Under the pieces are notes generated by a model that had not been told where the DNA came from, ran no database searches, and was given only the letters and a program-made list of their open reading frames with translations. Both the position numbers and the translations under genes were made by a program. A stretch of DNA of 64,000 nucleotides from Pelistega suis (GTDB lineage: Bacteria; Pseudomonadota; Gammaproteobacteria; Burkholderiales; Burkholderiaceae_B): the NCBI RefSeq assembly GCF_013133795.1, contig NZ_JABGBN010000002.1, positions 358,574-422,573 of the forward strand, read 5' to 3'. Positions 36,667-47,149 of the stretch are shown in pieces (the first letter of the stretch is position 1; each line of letters starts with the position of its first letter).

Positions 36667-36764
36667 GTACAGCCCACACTGCAGACAGTTCACTCTTGCT
36701 CCGGAAAGTGCTTCGCCGTTTCCAATGTCGCTACGAGTGAATGTCTCTCCGTGTGGGCTGGTAC
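36667..36764 (-). repeat. Structured repeat element E10 (reverse orientation)
   Basis: On the minus strand: outer stem GTACCAGCCCACAC/GTGTGGGCTGTAC (one bulge), internal loop GGAGAG opposite CTGCA, inner stem ACATTCACTC paired with GAGTGAACTGT, and a shorter core variant (GGCGAAGCACTTTCCGGAGC). It starts 17 bases downstream of the livF stop. Confidence 0.82.
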
Positions 36765-36781
36765 TAAACTAGCATTACCCC

Positions 36782-37483
36782 TTAATGCCCTAGGTATGCC
36801 TTGCGGACATCATCATTGACGAGTAAATTCGCCCCTGTATCATGCAACACAACCTTGCCAGTTTCTAACACATAACCACGATCAGCCACTTGCAAAGCCT
36901 TATTTGCATTTTGCTCTACCAAGAATACCGTCACACCCTCAGCACGAATCGTTTGAATAATCTCAAAAATCTGCGCAATAATTAGTGGCGCAAGTCCCAA
37001 GGTAGGCTCATCGAGTAGTAATAACTTCGGACGACTCATTAAAGCACGGCCAATAGCGAGCATTTGTTGCTCACCACCTGACATAGTCCCTGCACGTTGA
37101 TTAGCACGCTCTTTTAAACGAGGGAATAATTTAAACGCATGTTCAATCCCCTCTTCAGTTTCTTGGGTATTTAAAAAGAAACCACCCATTTTAAGATTTT
37201 CTACCACCGTTAAGGCTGGGAATACACGACGCCCCTCAGGCGAGATTGCAATACTATTACGCATAATCAAATGCGTTTCGTCATGGGTAATATCTTTACC
37301 AAACAAGGTAATCTTACCGCTTGATGCACGGGGATTCCCACAAACGGTTTTTAAGAGTGTCGTTTTCCCTGCACCATTGGCACCAATAAGCGTAACGATT
37401 TCACCCTCATTTACTTCAATACTGACATTATGTAACGCTTGAATAGCGCCATAATGTGCACTCACATTCTCTAACTTTAGCAC
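36782..37483 (-). CDS. livF: Branched-chain amino acid ABC transporter ATP-binding protein LivF
   Basis: ATPase of 233 residues. Walker A GANGAGKTT is near residue 34, the signature MSGGEQQMLAIGRALM and Walker B LLLLDEPTLGLAP follow. The wording VFLVEQNANKAL is typical of LivF. It is the last gene of livHMGF, with one base between the livG stop and its start. The binding protein is encoded about 8 kb away (45930-47039). Confidence 0.93.
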   Translation of the reverse strand: MLKLENVSAHYGAIQALHNVSIEVNEGEIVTLIGANGAGKTTLLKTVCGNPRASSGKITLFGKDITHDETHLIMRNSIAISPEGRRVFPALTVVENLKMGGFFLNTQETEEGIEHAFKLFPRLKERANQRAGTMSGGEQQMLAIGRALMSRPKLLLLDEPTLGLAPLIIAQIFEIIQTIRAEGVTVFLVEQNANKALQVADRGYVLETGKVVLHDTGANLLVNDDVRKAYLGH

Positions 37484-37484
37484 G

Positions 37485-38249
37485 CTATTCTCCTAGATAA
37501 GCCTTAATCACTTGAGGATCATTACGAACCTCCTCTGGCAAACCCGTCACTAATGGTTTACCCATTTCCATTACCATAATACGGTCTGAAATATCCATAA
37601 TTAAGCTCATATCATGCTCAATAAGTAAGACAGAAATATCAAACTCATGGCGTAATTGATCAATCATACGCGCTAAATCCTTTTTCTCTTGAGGATTTAA
37701 ACCTGCCGCTGGCTCATCAAGCAACAATAATTTGGGTTTAGTAATCATACAACGGGCAATCTCTAAGCGACGTTGATGTCCATAGGCTAGATTACCAGCC
37801 TCACGATTAGCCATATCTCGTAAACCCATAAAGTCTAGCCATTTCACCGCATTTTCTAAGGCAGCTTTTTCACTTCGCTTATAAGAAGGTAAGTTTAAAA
37901 GACCGGCAATAAAACCTGCCGATAAATGGTTATGCTGTGCGACTAATAGATTTTCTAAAGCCGTTAAATTTTTAAATAAGCGTACATTTTGGAATGTACG
38001 TACTAAACCATGATTAGCTACCACATGACTCGGTTTACCGGTGATATTTTCACCAAATAAAGAGATTTGTCCTTCAGAGGGGGAATAAAAACCGCTAACA
38101 CAGTTAAATACTGTAGTCTTACCGGCACCATTAGGGCCAATAATAGAAAAAATCTCATTTTTCTTTACATCAAATGCGACTTGGTCTACTGCTACTAAGC
38201 CACCAAAACGCATGACTAGATTACGTACGGACAATACGACTTCACTCAT
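37485..38249 (-). CDS. livG: Branched-chain amino acid ABC transporter ATP-binding protein LivG
   Basis: ATPase of 254 residues. Walker [10 protein letters not shown] is near residue 37, signature [15 protein letters not shown], Walker [17 protein letters not shown], and the LivG-specific [18 protein letters not shown] segment. LAYGHQ in place of LSGGQ is normal for LivG. Its ATG overlaps the livM stop by four bases, so the genes are translationally coupled. Confidence 0.94.
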   Translation of the reverse strand: MSEVVLSVRNLVMRFGGLVAVDQVAFDVKKNEIFSIIGPNGAGKTTVFNCVSGFYSPSEGQISLFGENITGKPSHVVANHGLVRTFQNVRLFKNLTALENLLVAQHNHLSAGFIAGLLNLPSYKRSEKAALENAVKWLDFMGLRDMANREAGNLAYGHQRRLEIARCMITKPKLLLLDEPAAGLNPQEKKDLARMIDQLRHEFDISVLLIEHDMSLIMDISDRIMVMEMGKPLVTGLPEEVRNDPQVIKAYLGE

Positions 38250-39478
38250 GACGAAATCTCCACATGCGGACGTTTAACTGGTAGTAGACCTTGTGGTCTC
38301 CACATCATCATCAGTACCATCACAAGACCAAAAATCAACATACGATACTCTGCAAATTGACGCGCAAGTTCTGGCAATACCGTCAATAAAATAGCCGCAA
38401 AAATCACACCAACTTGAGAGCCCATGCCACCCAATACCACAATCGCTAAAATTAAGGCAGATTCAATAAAGGTAAATGACTCTGGATTAACTAAACCTTG
38501 GCGAGCAGCAAAGAATGCTCCACCAAAACCGGCACACATAGCACCTAAGGTAAATGCTGAGAGTTTAACCTTGGTTGGATTTAAGCCTAATGATCGACAA
38601 GCAATTTCATCCTCCCGTAAGGCCTCCCATGCACGACCAATCGGCATGCGAACCAAACGATTTGATAATAATAAAGTGATAACGGCTAAAGCAAGTGCCA
38701 TTAAATAGAGATAAATAACGACATCCATATTATCAAACTTCCACCCCATTAATTGATGAAAAGTTTGCTCACCCTCTGGTGCACGGCGCGCCATCGTATA
38801 GCCAAATACACTAGGCTTTGGAATACCCGAAATACCATCTGGACCACCCGTCCATTGATTAAGATTGATTAATAATAAACGAATAATCTCACCAAACCCC
38901 AAGGTGACAATCGCTAGGTAATCGCCTCGTAGACGTAACACAGGGAAGCCCAATAGGAAACCAAATAAAGCCGCTCCTGCACCAGCCAAAGGCAATGCCT
39001 CCCAGAACCCCCAACCTGCCCAATGGAATAATAAGGCATAAGTATAGGCGCCCACGGCATAGAAGCCCACAAAGCCCAAGTCAAGTAAGCCAGCGAAACC
39101 GACGACAATATTTAGTCCTAAACCAAGCATAATGTAGATTAAAACTAAGGTCGCAATATCCACAGAAACGCGATTACTAAAGAAAGGCCAAATCGCAGCA
39201 ATGGCTACCACAAAGAATAAAATTAAATTGATTTTCTTTTGGCTTAGTGTAGGCCACTCAGGCAATTTAATACGGCTTACTGTTTTGTTTCGTGCCAATA
39301 AAGGACGAACAATCATTTGAAATAAAAATACCGCTAAACATCCCCATGCAACAAGGGCATAGTTTGTTTCGACAACCGTATTAATCCCTTGGCGTGTTAG
39401 CGTTAGACCAAAGATAGGCACAGCTAAAATAGCCGTCATTGCCGTGCTAAAAAAAGCATCTTTTAGATTTTTCATCAT
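38246..39478 (-). CDS. livM: Branched-chain amino acid ABC transporter permease LivM
   Basis: Inner-membrane permease of 410 residues with about ten hydrophobic segments. [20 protein letters not shown] and [20 protein letters not shown] are LivM signatures, and the coupling region reads [20 protein letters not shown]. The N-terminal ~80 residues before the core are an extension with two extra hydrophobic segments. It overlaps livH and livG by four bases each. Confidence 0.94.
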   Translation of the reverse strand: MMKNLKDAFFSTAMTAILAVPIFGLTLTRQGINTVVETNYALVAWGCLAVFLFQMIVRPLLARNKTVSRIKLPEWPTLSQKKINLILFFVVAIAAIWPFFSNRVSVDIATLVLIYIMLGLGLNIVVGFAGLLDLGFVGFYAVGAYTYALLFHWAGWGFWEALPLAGAGAALFGFLLGFPVLRLRGDYLAIVTLGFGEIIRLLLINLNQWTGGPDGISGIPKPSVFGYTMARRAPEGEQTFHQLMGWKFDNMDVVIYLYLMALALAVITLLLSNRLVRMPIGRAWEALREDEIACRSLGLNPTKVKLSAFTLGAMCAGFGGAFFAARQGLVNPESFTFIESALILAIVVLGGMGSQVGVIFAAILLTVLPELARQFAEYRMLIFGLVMVLMMMWRPQGLLPVKRPHVEISS

Positions 39479-40407
39479 ACTTTTTCTACCTCCGGCTTAC
39501 CTAACAAACCACTTGGTCTAAATAATAAAATGAGAACCAATAAACTAAAGGCAACAATATCTTTGTATTCAGAAGAGATATAAGCCGCCGCCATTGTTTC
39601 CGAAATACCTAACAATACCCCACCTAAAATCGCTCCGGGGATACTGCCAATACCACCCAATACTGCTGCCGTAAAGGCCTTAATACCCGCAATAAAACCA
39701 ATAAACGGATTAAGCTTACCAATCGTAATGGCAATTAATACGCCACCAATCGCTGCTAATACCGCACCAAGAACAAAGGTAAATGAAATGACCTTATTGG
39801 TATCAATCCCTAATAAGTTTGCCATTTGCATATCTTGCGAACAAGCACGCGATGCACGTCCCATACGAGAATTTTTAATGAATAATGTCAACGCCACCAT
39901 CAAGCAGAAGACCACGACAATAATCAATAAACGTGCATAAGTAATCGTGATAGAAAACTCTTCACTAATTGCTAATTGAAATGAGCCTGGAAGGATATTC
40001 GGTACCGCCGTATCTTTGGCACCTTGACCTAAAGCCACCCAGTTTTGTAAGAAAATCGACATACCAATCGCTGAAATAAGCGATACTAAACGAGGACTGC
40101 TACGTAAAGGTCGATAAGCGACTCTCTCTACGGTATAACCGTAGCACCCTGTCACAAAAGCAGCGATAACAATCATGCTCATGATAAGCAAAGGAAGTGG
40201 CACCTCACCTCCAACCCCCAATGCTGTCAAAGTAATCAGACCAACATAAGCGCCAATCATATAGATTTCGCCATGAGCAAAGTTAATCATACCAATGATG
40301 CCATACACCATCGTATAACCAATCGCAATTAAGGCATAAATAGCCCCTAGCGAGAGACCATTAAATAATTGCTGTAAAAATTGTGGTAAAAATGCGTCCA
40401 TTCCCAC
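39475..40407 (-). CDS. livH: Branched-chain amino acid ABC transporter permease LivH
   Basis: Inner-membrane permease of 310 residues with about eight hydrophobic segments. [20 protein letters not shown] and [16 protein letters not shown] are classic LivH text, and [17 protein letters not shown] is the coupling loop. It is the first gene of the leftward livHMGF operon and overlaps livM by four bases. Confidence 0.94.
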   Translation of the reverse strand: MGMDAFLPQFLQQLFNGLSLGAIYALIAIGYTMVYGIIGMINFAHGEIYMIGAYVGLITLTALGVGGEVPLPLLIMSMIVIAAFVTGCYGYTVERVAYRPLRSSPRLVSLISAIGMSIFLQNWVALGQGAKDTAVPNILPGSFQLAISEEFSITITYARLLIIVVVFCLMVALTLFIKNSRMGRASRACSQDMQMANLLGIDTNKVISFTFVLGAVLAAIGGVLIAITIGKLNPFIGFIAGIKAFTAAVLGGIGSIPGAILGGVLLGISETMAAAYISSEYKDIVAFSLLVLILLFRPSGLLGKPEVEKV

Positions 40408-40529
40408 TCCCGAAAAAAACTACGAAAATGTCGATGACTAAAATCGAATCGCCCTATTCTACTCGCAGTCAGCCTATTTAGCCTATTAGGGTTTAACCTT
40501 GCTTTATATTGGTGCATTTTCTAGAAAAT

Positions 40530-41339
40530 TCAGCCTAATTCTTTAGACAATTCTCCTGCTCGACGCGCTGCTGCGACCATTGCGTCCTCTACAATCTTAG
40601 GTAGGCCACGTTCATAAAAAACTCCTAAAGCGGCTAATGTTGTCCCCCCTTTAGAAGAAACATTTTCTCTTAATTTAGCAGGTGTCTCTCCTGTTGTTTC
40701 TACCATCTTAGCTGCCCCTGCGACCGTTGCCACGGCCATCTGCTTTGCTTGCTCTTCGGTAAGTCCCATTTTCGTAGCACCTGCAATAAGCGACTCAATG
40801 AAAAGGTAAATATAGGCAGGCCCACTACCCGATAAAGCCGTTACCGCATCAATAAGACTTTCTTGATCAACCTTAACAACTCCCCCCATATAGCTTAGCG
40901 TTTCCTCTGCCAGCGCAATATCCTCGCCACTCACTACGGAAGATGCAAACATTCCCGTCATCCCCATACCTACTAATGCAGGGGTATTTGGCATCGTACG
41001 AATAATACGCTCATGTCCAAGCCATTGTTGCATAGAGGCCATACTAATACCAGCAGCCACACTAATAATTAGAGTATCCGCTTTTAAATATGGCTTAATC
41101 GACTCACACACCTCTTTTAAATTCTGCGGCTTAACTGCCAAAATCCACACTTTGCACTCCGACAAGGTCGCTGAAGGTGCTAATCCCGTTGTAGCTCCCC
41201 AGCCTTGCCATTTCTCTAGCGTTTCTGGATTACGATCCATCACATAAATCGTCTCTCCGCTGCCTTTGGCTGTCACAATACCTCGACCCATAGCTTGAGC
41301 CATATTTCCACCACCGATAAATGCAATTGCTAATGTCAT
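40530..41339 (-). CDS. proC: Pyrroline-5-carboxylate reductase
   Basis: Final enzyme of proline synthesis, reducing pyrroline-5-carboxylate with NAD(P)H. From ATG 41339 it has 269 residues: IAFIGGGNMAQAMGRGIV is the nucleotide-binding start, and the C-terminal ALSGSGPAYIYLFIESLI and ENVSSKGGTTLAALGVF are the ProC signatures. An in-frame ATG at 41360 would add seven residues with no better ribosome site. It is transcribed in the same direction as livHMGF but separated by 120 bp. Confidence 0.95.
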   Translation of the reverse strand: MTLAIAFIGGGNMAQAMGRGIVTAKGSGETIYVMDRNPETLEKWQGWGATTGLAPSATLSECKVWILAVKPQNLKEVCESIKPYLKADTLIISVAAGISMASMQQWLGHERIIRTMPNTPALVGMGMTGMFASSVVSGEDIALAEETLSYMGGVVKVDQESLIDAVTALSGSGPAYIYLFIESLIAGATKMGLTEEQAKQMAVATVAGAAKMVETTGETPAKLRENVSSKGGTTLAALGVFYERGLPKIVEDAMVAAARRAGELSKELG

Positions 41340-41492
41340 CTTTATCCCACACTTCTTCATTAATGAAATTGACGAAACCCTTTAAACGAGCATCAACTTT
41401 CCAATCAAGCCCGTACTCATAAACGCTTAATATTACACGTCAAATTTTGCTTCGCAAAGTATCTATTGGACATAAGCGCATAACCCCACCAT

Positions 41493-41520
41493 CAAAATCT
41501 AGGGTAAACCCTAGATTTTG
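41493..41520. promoter_or_regulatory. Perfect 28-bp palindrome between proC and ugpB
   Basis: CAAAATCTAGGGT and ACCCTAGATTTTG are perfect inverted repeats around two A's. The site lies 154 bp upstream of proC and 122 bp upstream of ugpB, in a divergent gap, so it fits a dimeric regulator's operator. It could instead be a hairpin; no T-tract follows. Confidence 0.6.
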
Positions 41521-41641
41521 GTAAAAATAATATTTTCCTCTTCACACTTTTGTAACATACGAGTAATATTATGTTGTTCAGTCGAGTTCTGCTCGGCAAT
41601 TTTTTTGAAAAATGTTTAGCCCTATTTATGGAGAGGCAATA

Positions 41642-42949
41642 ATGAAATTTATCCCTAAGGCTTTATCATTAGCTGCATTATTAGCAGCCACTAACAGTGC
41701 TTATGCAGCAACAGAAATTTCTTTCTGGCACTCAATGGAAGGCACACTAGGTGAGCGCGTTAGCGAAATCGTTGAAGGTTTTAACAAAAGCCAATCTGAC
41801 TACAAAGTAACAGCAACTTACAAAGGTAACTACGGCGAATCAATGAACGCTGGTATTGCGGCTTACCGTGCTGGTCAAGCGCCTGACATTATTCAAGTAT
41901 TCGAAGTGGGTACTGCAACAATGATGTACTCAAAAGGTGCGATTAAGCCTATCCAAGAAATGAGTGAAGAAGCCGGTAACCCAATTGACCCTGCGAAATT
42001 TGTACCAGGTATCGCTGGTTACTACTCAGAAGCAAGTGGTAAACTAGCTTCTATGCCTTTTAACAGCTCAACACCTGTTTTTTACTATAACAAAGACCTA
42101 TTTGCTAAAGCAGGTCTCGATGTTAATAACCCACCAAAAACTTATCAAGAAATCCGTGAAGCCGCTAAAAAACTTAAAGCCGCTGGCGTAGAGTGTGGTT
42201 ACACAACTTCTTGGCCATCATGGGTTCTTGTAGAGAACTTCGCTGCCTTACACAACATTCCTTACGCTTCTAAAAATAACGGTTTTGCTGGTTTAGATGC
42301 TCGTATTGACCTAACTCAAGATGCTTTTGTTAAAAACTTTGAGTTATTAAACGAAATGTCTAAAGAAGGTACGTTCACATACGCTGGTCGCGGTGATGCG
42401 GGTAATGCCCTATTCTCTTCTGGTAAATGTGCGATGTTCACAGGTTCAAGTGGTTCTCGCGGTAGCTTTGTGAAAAATGCTAAATTTGAATTCGGTATTG
42501 ATCGCCTACCATACAATAGCGAAATCGTTGATAAACCACAAAACAGCGTTATCGGCGGTGCTTCGCTATGGGTGTTTAACAAAAAATCAGCTGAAACATA
42601 CAAAGGTATCACTGCTTTCTTCCACTACTTAGCAGGTACTGATGTTGCTGCGAAATGGCACCAAGATACAGGTTACGTGCCTGTGGTTAAAGCCGCTTAC
42701 GAGAAAACAAAAGAATCGGGGTTCTATGAGAAAAACCCAGGTACTGATGTTCCTTTCCTACAATTAAACGTAGAAACAACCGACGCATCTCGTGGTGTTC
42801 GTCTAGGTTTCTTACCACAAATCCGTGATATTCAAGAAGGCGAAATGGAAAAAATCTTCTCACAAAAAGTTTCTGTGAAAGATTCTCTAGCTGAAATGAA
42901 TAAACGTGATAACGAATTGTTAGCTCGTTTTGAAAATAGCAACAAATAA
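41642..42949 (+). CDS. ugpB: sn-Glycerol-3-phosphate ABC transporter substrate-binding protein
   Basis: Periplasmic binding protein of 435 residues. The signal peptide (MKFIPKALSLAALLAATNSA, cut near AYA-ATE) follows a GGAGAGG ribosome site. TEISFWHSMEGTLGERVSEI, FEVGTATMMYSKGAIKPI and TAYERTK-like text (AAYEKTKESGFYEKNPG) match UgpB closely. It takes up glycerol-3-phosphate and glycerophosphodiesters as carbon or phosphate source. It leads ugpBAEC, with a strong terminator hairpin between it and ugpA. Confidence 0.94.
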   Translation: MKFIPKALSLAALLAATNSAYAATEISFWHSMEGTLGERVSEIVEGFNKSQSDYKVTATYKGNYGESMNAGIAAYRAGQAPDIIQVFEVGTATMMYSKGAIKPIQEMSEEAGNPIDPAKFVPGIAGYYSEASGKLASMPFNSSTPVFYYNKDLFAKAGLDVNNPPKTYQEIREAAKKLKAAGVECGYTTSWPSWVLVENFAALHNIPYASKNNGFAGLDARIDLTQDAFVKNFELLNEMSKEGTFTYAGRGDAGNALFSSGKCAMFTGSSGSRGSFVKNAKFEFGIDRLPYNSEIVDKPQNSVIGGASLWVFNKKSAETYKGITAFFHYLAGTDVAAKWHQDTGYVPVVKAAYEKTKESGFYEKNPGTDVPFLQLNVETTDASRGVRLGFLPQIRDIQEGEMEKIFSQKVSVKDSLAEMNKRDNELLARFENSNK

Positions 42950-42982
42950 TCCTTATTCATATAAGGCTTTGCTATAATAACG

Positions 42983-43011
42983 TTGCGGAGGTCTTTACCT
43001 CCGCAATTTTT
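42983..43011 (+). terminator. Intrinsic terminator between ugpB and ugpA
   Basis: TTGCGGAGGT and ACCTCCGCAA form a perfect 10-bp stem with a CTTT loop followed by T5, between the binding-protein gene and the permease gene of the same system. It probably lowers expression of ugpAEC relative to ugpB. Confidence 0.92.
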
Positions 43012-43033
43012 GTTATATTTTTGGTACTCATTT

Positions 43034-43915
43034 ATGGAAAAACGCGTTGTCTTCACGCATAAAGTGCTACCGTACGTACTGCTAGCACCTCAAGTTGCCA
43101 TTACACTGGTCTTTTTCTTTTGGCCAGCGGGGCAAGCCATTTGGCAATCTTTCTTCTTAGAAAGTGCTTTCGGTGGTGATGCTGAATTTGTCGGTTTTGA
43201 AAACTATACTCGACTCTTTAGCGACCCTAACTATTATGACTCTTTCTGGGTCACCATTATCTTCTCTGTGTTAGTAGCAGGAATTGGTCTAGCTGTAGCC
43301 CTCTTATTGGCTGTCATGGCAGACCGAGTCATCAAATTTGCTACCACCTATAAAACGCTGATTATTTGGCCTTATGCCGTTGCACCTGCTGTAGTAGGTG
43401 TCTTATGGGCATTTATGTTTTCTCCTGCTGTAGGTACTGTGGCCGTTTATCTCACCAATTTAGGTTTTGATTGGAATCCTCGCCTTAATTCAGGTGATGC
43501 CATGTCACTCGTTGTCATGGCGGCTATTTGGAAGCAAGTTTCTTATAATTTCTTATTCTTCTTAGCCGGTTTACAAGCCATCCCTCGATCTCTTATTGAG
43601 GCTGCTGCCATTGATGGCGCCTCTCCTTTCCGTCGTTTCTGGTCAATTGTATTTCCTCTACTATCGCCTACGACCTTCTTCTTATTAATCATCAATATGG
43701 TATATGCCTTCTTTGATACCTTTGCGATTATTGATATTACCACCCAAGGCGGTCCAGGTTCGTCAACCAATGTGCTTGTTTATAATGTTTATAAAACGGC
43801 CTTTAAGTCTTTTGACTATGGCTCATCAGGTGCACAATCGGTTATTCTTTTATTAATGGTGGTTGCTCTAACGGTTATCCAATTCCGTTATATTGACCGC
43901 AAAGTACAATACTAG
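43034..43915 (+). CDS. ugpA: sn-Glycerol-3-phosphate ABC transporter permease UgpA
   Basis: Inner-membrane permease of 293 residues with six hydrophobic segments. The coupling motif reads [40 protein letters not shown] is a typical UgpA start; the open frame runs 51 bases further upstream but into the terminator stem, so ATG 43034 is chosen. ugpE follows after 14 bases. Confidence 0.94.
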   Translation: MEKRVVFTHKVLPYVLLAPQVAITLVFFFWPAGQAIWQSFFLESAFGGDAEFVGFENYTRLFSDPNYYDSFWVTIIFSVLVAGIGLAVALLLAVMADRVIKFATTYKTLIIWPYAVAPAVVGVLWAFMFSPAVGTVAVYLTNLGFDWNPRLNSGDAMSLVVMAAIWKQVSYNFLFFLAGLQAIPRSLIEAAAIDGASPFRRFWSIVFPLLSPTTFFLLIINMVYAFFDTFAIIDITTQGGPGSSTNVLVYNVYKTAFKSFDYGSSGAQSVILLLMVVALTVIQFRYIDRKVQY

Positions 43916-43929
43916 TTAGGAGAGTACAA

Positions 43930-44775
43930 ATGGTAGAACGTCGCCCCTGGCTAGATGTACTAGCCCACGCCACATTAATTATTGGCCTTATTTTAGTCGC
44001 ATTTCCTCTTTATTTAGCGTTTGTTGCTTCGACACAAACCGCTCAAGAAGTCGCTAATGCCCCTATGTCGCTTATTCCTGGCTCTCACCTAGTAGAAAAC
44101 TACCGTGACGCCTTATTTGGCGGTGGTCGTGCCAATGCTGTCCCTGTCGGCAATATGCTATGGGTAAGCTTTGTCACCGCTATGGTCATTGCCATCGGTA
44201 AAATCACGATTTCTATGCTCTCAGCCTTTGCAATTGTGTATTTCCGTTTCCCTTTCCGTATGTTCTTCTTCTGGATGATTTTTATTACCTTAATGCTTCC
44301 AGTTGAGGTACGTATTTCACCTACTTTTGAAGTGGTATCTAATCTAGGTTTAGTCAATACCTATGCCGGTTTAACCTTACCTTTAATTGCTTCAGCAACC
44401 GCTACTTTCCTATTCCGTCAGTTTTTCTTAACCGTACCTGATGAATTGATTGAAGCAGCTCGTATTGACGGTGCAGGTCCAATGCGCTTTTTTAAAGATA
44501 TTTTATTCCCACTGTCTCGTACCAGTATTGCTGCCCTATTTGTGATTCAGTTCACTTATGGCTGGAACCAATACTTATGGCCTCTTGTCATGAAAACCTC
44601 TGAGGACTTTACCCCTATTGTGGTGGGTATCCGTACAATGATTGGTGGTGGTGATAGCGTAACAAGCTGGAACATCGTGATGGCAACAGCAATTCTTGCC
44701 ATGATTCCTCCCGGGCTTGTGGTACTACTCATGCAAAAATGGTTTGTGAAGGGTCTTGTGGACTCAGAAAAATAG
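43930..44775 (+). CDS. ugpE: sn-Glycerol-3-phosphate ABC transporter permease UgpE
   Basis: Inner-membrane permease of 281 residues with six hydrophobic segments. [20 protein letters not shown] at the start, [16 protein letters not shown], and the coupling loop [20 protein letters not shown] are characteristic of UgpE. It pairs with UgpA to form the channel. A good AGGAG precedes the start, and ugpC follows after 12 bases. Confidence 0.95.
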   Translation: MVERRPWLDVLAHATLIIGLILVAFPLYLAFVASTQTAQEVANAPMSLIPGSHLVENYRDALFGGGRANAVPVGNMLWVSFVTAMVIAIGKITISMLSAFAIVYFRFPFRMFFFWMIFITLMLPVEVRISPTFEVVSNLGLVNTYAGLTLPLIASATATFLFRQFFLTVPDELIEAARIDGAGPMRFFKDILFPLSRTSIAALFVIQFTYGWNQYLWPLVMKTSEDFTPIVVGIRTMIGGGDSVTSWNIVMATAILAMIPPGLVVLLMQKWFVKGLVDSEK

Positions 44776-44787
44776 GATTTAAATAAA

Positions 44788-45873
44788 ATGGCAACCTTAA
44801 GTTTTAAACAAGTTAAAAAAGTATACCCGGGTGGTGTAGAAGTTATTCACGGCGTAGATTTAGATGTTAAAGACGGTGAATTCATTGTTATCGTCGGTCC
44901 TTCTGGCTGCGGTAAATCTACCTTAATGCGTATGGTAGCAGGTCTTGAATCAGTCACAAGTGGCAATATCGAAATTGATGGTAAAGTGGTAAACAACCTT
45001 GAGCCAGCCGATCGTGATATTGCCATGGTGTTCCAGAACTACGCCCTCTACCCTCATATGTCTGTTTACGAAAATATGGCTTATGGTCTCAAAATCCGTA
45101 AACTCAGCAAAGAGGAAATTGACAAACGCGTACAAGCAGCCGCTAAGATTCTTGAGCTAGGTCACTTATTAGAGCGTCGTCCTCGCCAGCTTTCAGGTGG
45201 TCAACGTCAGCGTGTGGCAATGGGTCGTGCGATTGTACGTGAGCCTAAAGTCTTCCTGTTCGATGAGCCTTTATCGAATCTTGATGCAAAACTCCGTGTA
45301 CAAATGCGTCTTGAAATTCAAAAGCTACATCAACGCTTAAAAACAACGAGTCTTTATGTGACTCACGACCAAGTAGAAGCCATGACACTAGCAGGCCGTA
45401 TGGTGGTGATGAATAAAGGCTATGCTGAGCAAATCGGTACACCTGTCGAGGTATTTGATAAACCAGCATCAACTTTCGTAGCGAGCTTTATTGGCTCTCC
45501 TCCGATGAACCTTATTAATGTGGCTGTCGATACCAATGGTCACATCAAAACAGAAAATGGTATTGATTTAGCTATCAGTAATCAAACTATCCAAAACAGC
45601 GTTAAAGGTAAAAAAGCGATTTTAGGTATTCGTCCAGAACACTTAAGCTTACATATTCCTCAATTCCCTGTAACGGTGGAAATGGTAGAAATCCTAGGTT
45701 CTGAGCAATTAATTCACTGCTCATTAGACGGTCAATCGCTAGTATTACGTGCAGATTTACACGAAACCGATGAGCATCCTATCAAAGCAGGTGATACGAT
45801 TAAGATTGGTAGCAATCAAAAATTCCCATTGCATTGGTTTGATAGCGAGACAGGTCGCCGTATTGAAGATTAA
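44788..45873 (+). CDS. ugpC: sn-Glycerol-3-phosphate ABC transporter ATP-binding protein UgpC
   Basis: ATPase of 361 residues of the MalK/UgpC class. Walker [10 protein letters not shown] is at residues 37-45, signature [16 protein letters not shown] and Walker [17 protein letters not shown] follow. The C-terminal ~120 residues form the regulatory OB-fold ([11 protein letters not shown], then the [13 protein letters not shown] segment). Last gene of ugpBAEC, closed by a bidirectional terminator. Confidence 0.95.
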   Translation: MATLSFKQVKKVYPGGVEVIHGVDLDVKDGEFIVIVGPSGCGKSTLMRMVAGLESVTSGNIEIDGKVVNNLEPADRDIAMVFQNYALYPHMSVYENMAYGLKIRKLSKEEIDKRVQAAAKILELGHLLERRPRQLSGGQRQRVAMGRAIVREPKVFLFDEPLSNLDAKLRVQMRLEIQKLHQRLKTTSLYVTHDQVEAMTLAGRMVVMNKGYAEQIGTPVEVFDKPASTFVASFIGSPPMNLINVAVDTNGHIKTENGIDLAISNQTIQNSVKGKKAILGIRPEHLSLHIPQFPVTVEMVEILGSEQLIHCSLDGQSLVLRADLHETDEHPIKAGDTIKIGSNQKFPLHWFDSETGRRIED

Positions 45874-45880
45874 TCTTCAT

Positions 45881-45915
45881 AAAAAAGGGAGCGTATCACT
45901 ACGCTCCCTTTTCCT
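45881..45915. terminator. Bidirectional intrinsic terminator between ugpC and livJ
   Basis: AAAAGGGAGCGTA and TACGCTCCCTTTT form a 13-bp stem with a TCAC loop, with A-rich and T-rich flanks, between two convergent genes. Confidence 0.93.
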
Positions 45916-45929
45916 TTCAACTTAAGAAA

Positions 45930-47039
45930 TTACTTCGCTATGCTCTTAGAGCCGTCTTTGTGCCATGTAAACACATCGAACGCAAAGCTTGTTAAGTCGC
46001 CTGATTTCTCCCAACTCAACTCACCAATAACGGTATTCACCTTATTAGCGTGTAGCCATTCAGCCACTTTCTCTGGATCTGTGCTCTTAGCACCTTTAAT
46101 CCCCTCAACAATCACTTGAGTAGCGGCATAAGCCGTTAATTGGAATGCACCTGAAGCATCACGACCTTTGTCTTTGAAAAGCTTAGCGATTTCAGCATTT
46201 TCTGGTTTAGCCGAGAAATCTGGCGGGAAAGTCACTAACATGCCTTCAACTGCATCGCCAGCAATCGCATTAATGTCAGCATTACCCGCACCCTCTGGGC
46301 CCATGAACTGAGCATTAAAGCCTTGTTCACGTGCTTGACGTAGTAATAAGCCTAATTCTGGGTGATAACCACCGTAATAGACGAAATCAACGCCTTGTGA
46401 TTTTAGTTTAGTAATGACTGAAGAGTAATCTGACTCACCTGCATTGATACCTTCAAAAAGAACCGCTTCAATACCGTGTTTTTTCAAGTTATCACGCGTT
46501 GAGGTTGCTACACCTTGACCGTAAGATTGTTTGTCGTGTAGTACAGCTACTTTAGCAGGTTTCTTGCCTGCGATAAAAGCAGCTGCCGCTGGACCTTGTT
46601 GATCGTCACGACCGATAGTACGGAAAATAAAGTTATAGCCCTTACCGTCAGTAATGGTTGGTGATGTCGCACTCGGTGTCACCATCACAATACCTTGCTC
46701 ATCAAAAATAGGCGCAGAACCTAGTGTTGCACCCGAACATACAGGACCAACAACAAAGCCAATTTTCTGGTTTACTACAGAGTTTGCTGAAGTAGGCCCT
46801 TGCTTAGGTTCACATGCGTCATCCACCGTCACCATTTCAAATGTGTGACCGTCAACACCTCCCTCTGCATTGATTTTCTCAATAGCTGTCATGATACCTT
46901 CACGTACCATATCACCATATTGTGTGACTGGTCCAGTAACAGGACCTACAGCCGCAATTTTAACCACATCAGCGTGTGCGGTAGCTGCCATCATTGATAA
47001 GCCTAGAGTGGCTGTTAATGTCGATAAACGGAATTTCAT
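45930..47039 (-). CDS. livJ: Branched-chain amino acid ABC transporter substrate-binding protein
   Basis: Periplasmic binding protein of 369 residues. MKFRLSTLTATLGLSMMAAT is a signal peptide cut near AHA-DVV; ATG 47039 follows GGAGAG, and the frame upstream of it lacks a better start. VKIAAVGPVTGPVTQYGDMV and the Cys pair in DDACEPKQG and VGPVCSGATLGSAP match LivJ/LivK. It is the likely partner of LivHMGF although proC and ugpBAEC lie between. Confidence 0.92.
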   Translation of the reverse strand: MKFRLSTLTATLGLSMMAATAHADVVKIAAVGPVTGPVTQYGDMVREGIMTAIEKINAEGGVDGHTFEMVTVDDACEPKQGPTSANSVVNQKIGFVVGPVCSGATLGSAPIFDEQGIVMVTPSATSPTITDGKGYNFIFRTIGRDDQQGPAAAAFIAGKKPAKVAVLHDKQSYGQGVATSTRDNLKKHGIEAVLFEGINAGESDYSSVITKLKSQGVDFVYYGGYHPELGLLLRQAREQGFNAQFMGPEGAGNADINAIAGDAVEGMLVTFPPDFSAKPENAEIAKLFKDKGRDASGAFQLTAYAATQVIVEGIKGAKSTDPEKVAEWLHANKVNTVIGELSWEKSGDLTSFAFDVFTWHKDGSKSIAK

Positions 47040-47149
47040 CTTCTCTCCTCGTAAAACATCTGATGTGTTTAGCATACTGAATTGATTCACTATGTAATAT
47101 TATGAAAAACCCTAATAGCCGACATACAGCCACTCCTAAGCTTGAGGAA

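Larger units (their letters stand above)
36378..36770. repeat. Second cluster of structured repeats between xanQ-like gene and livF
   Basis: About 390 bp between convergent genes, built of three full hairpin elements (below) and a truncated arm at 36380-36420. The block is bracketed by a direct repeat of GAATGTCTCTCCGTGTGGGC at 36380 and 36739. It holds no plausible gene; a 103-codon reverse frame inside it is repeat sequence. Confidence 0.85.

Noticed and set aside
41540..41600. Possible Pho box before ugpB
   Set aside because: CTTCACA and TGTAACA-like repeats match the PhoB consensus at too few positions.
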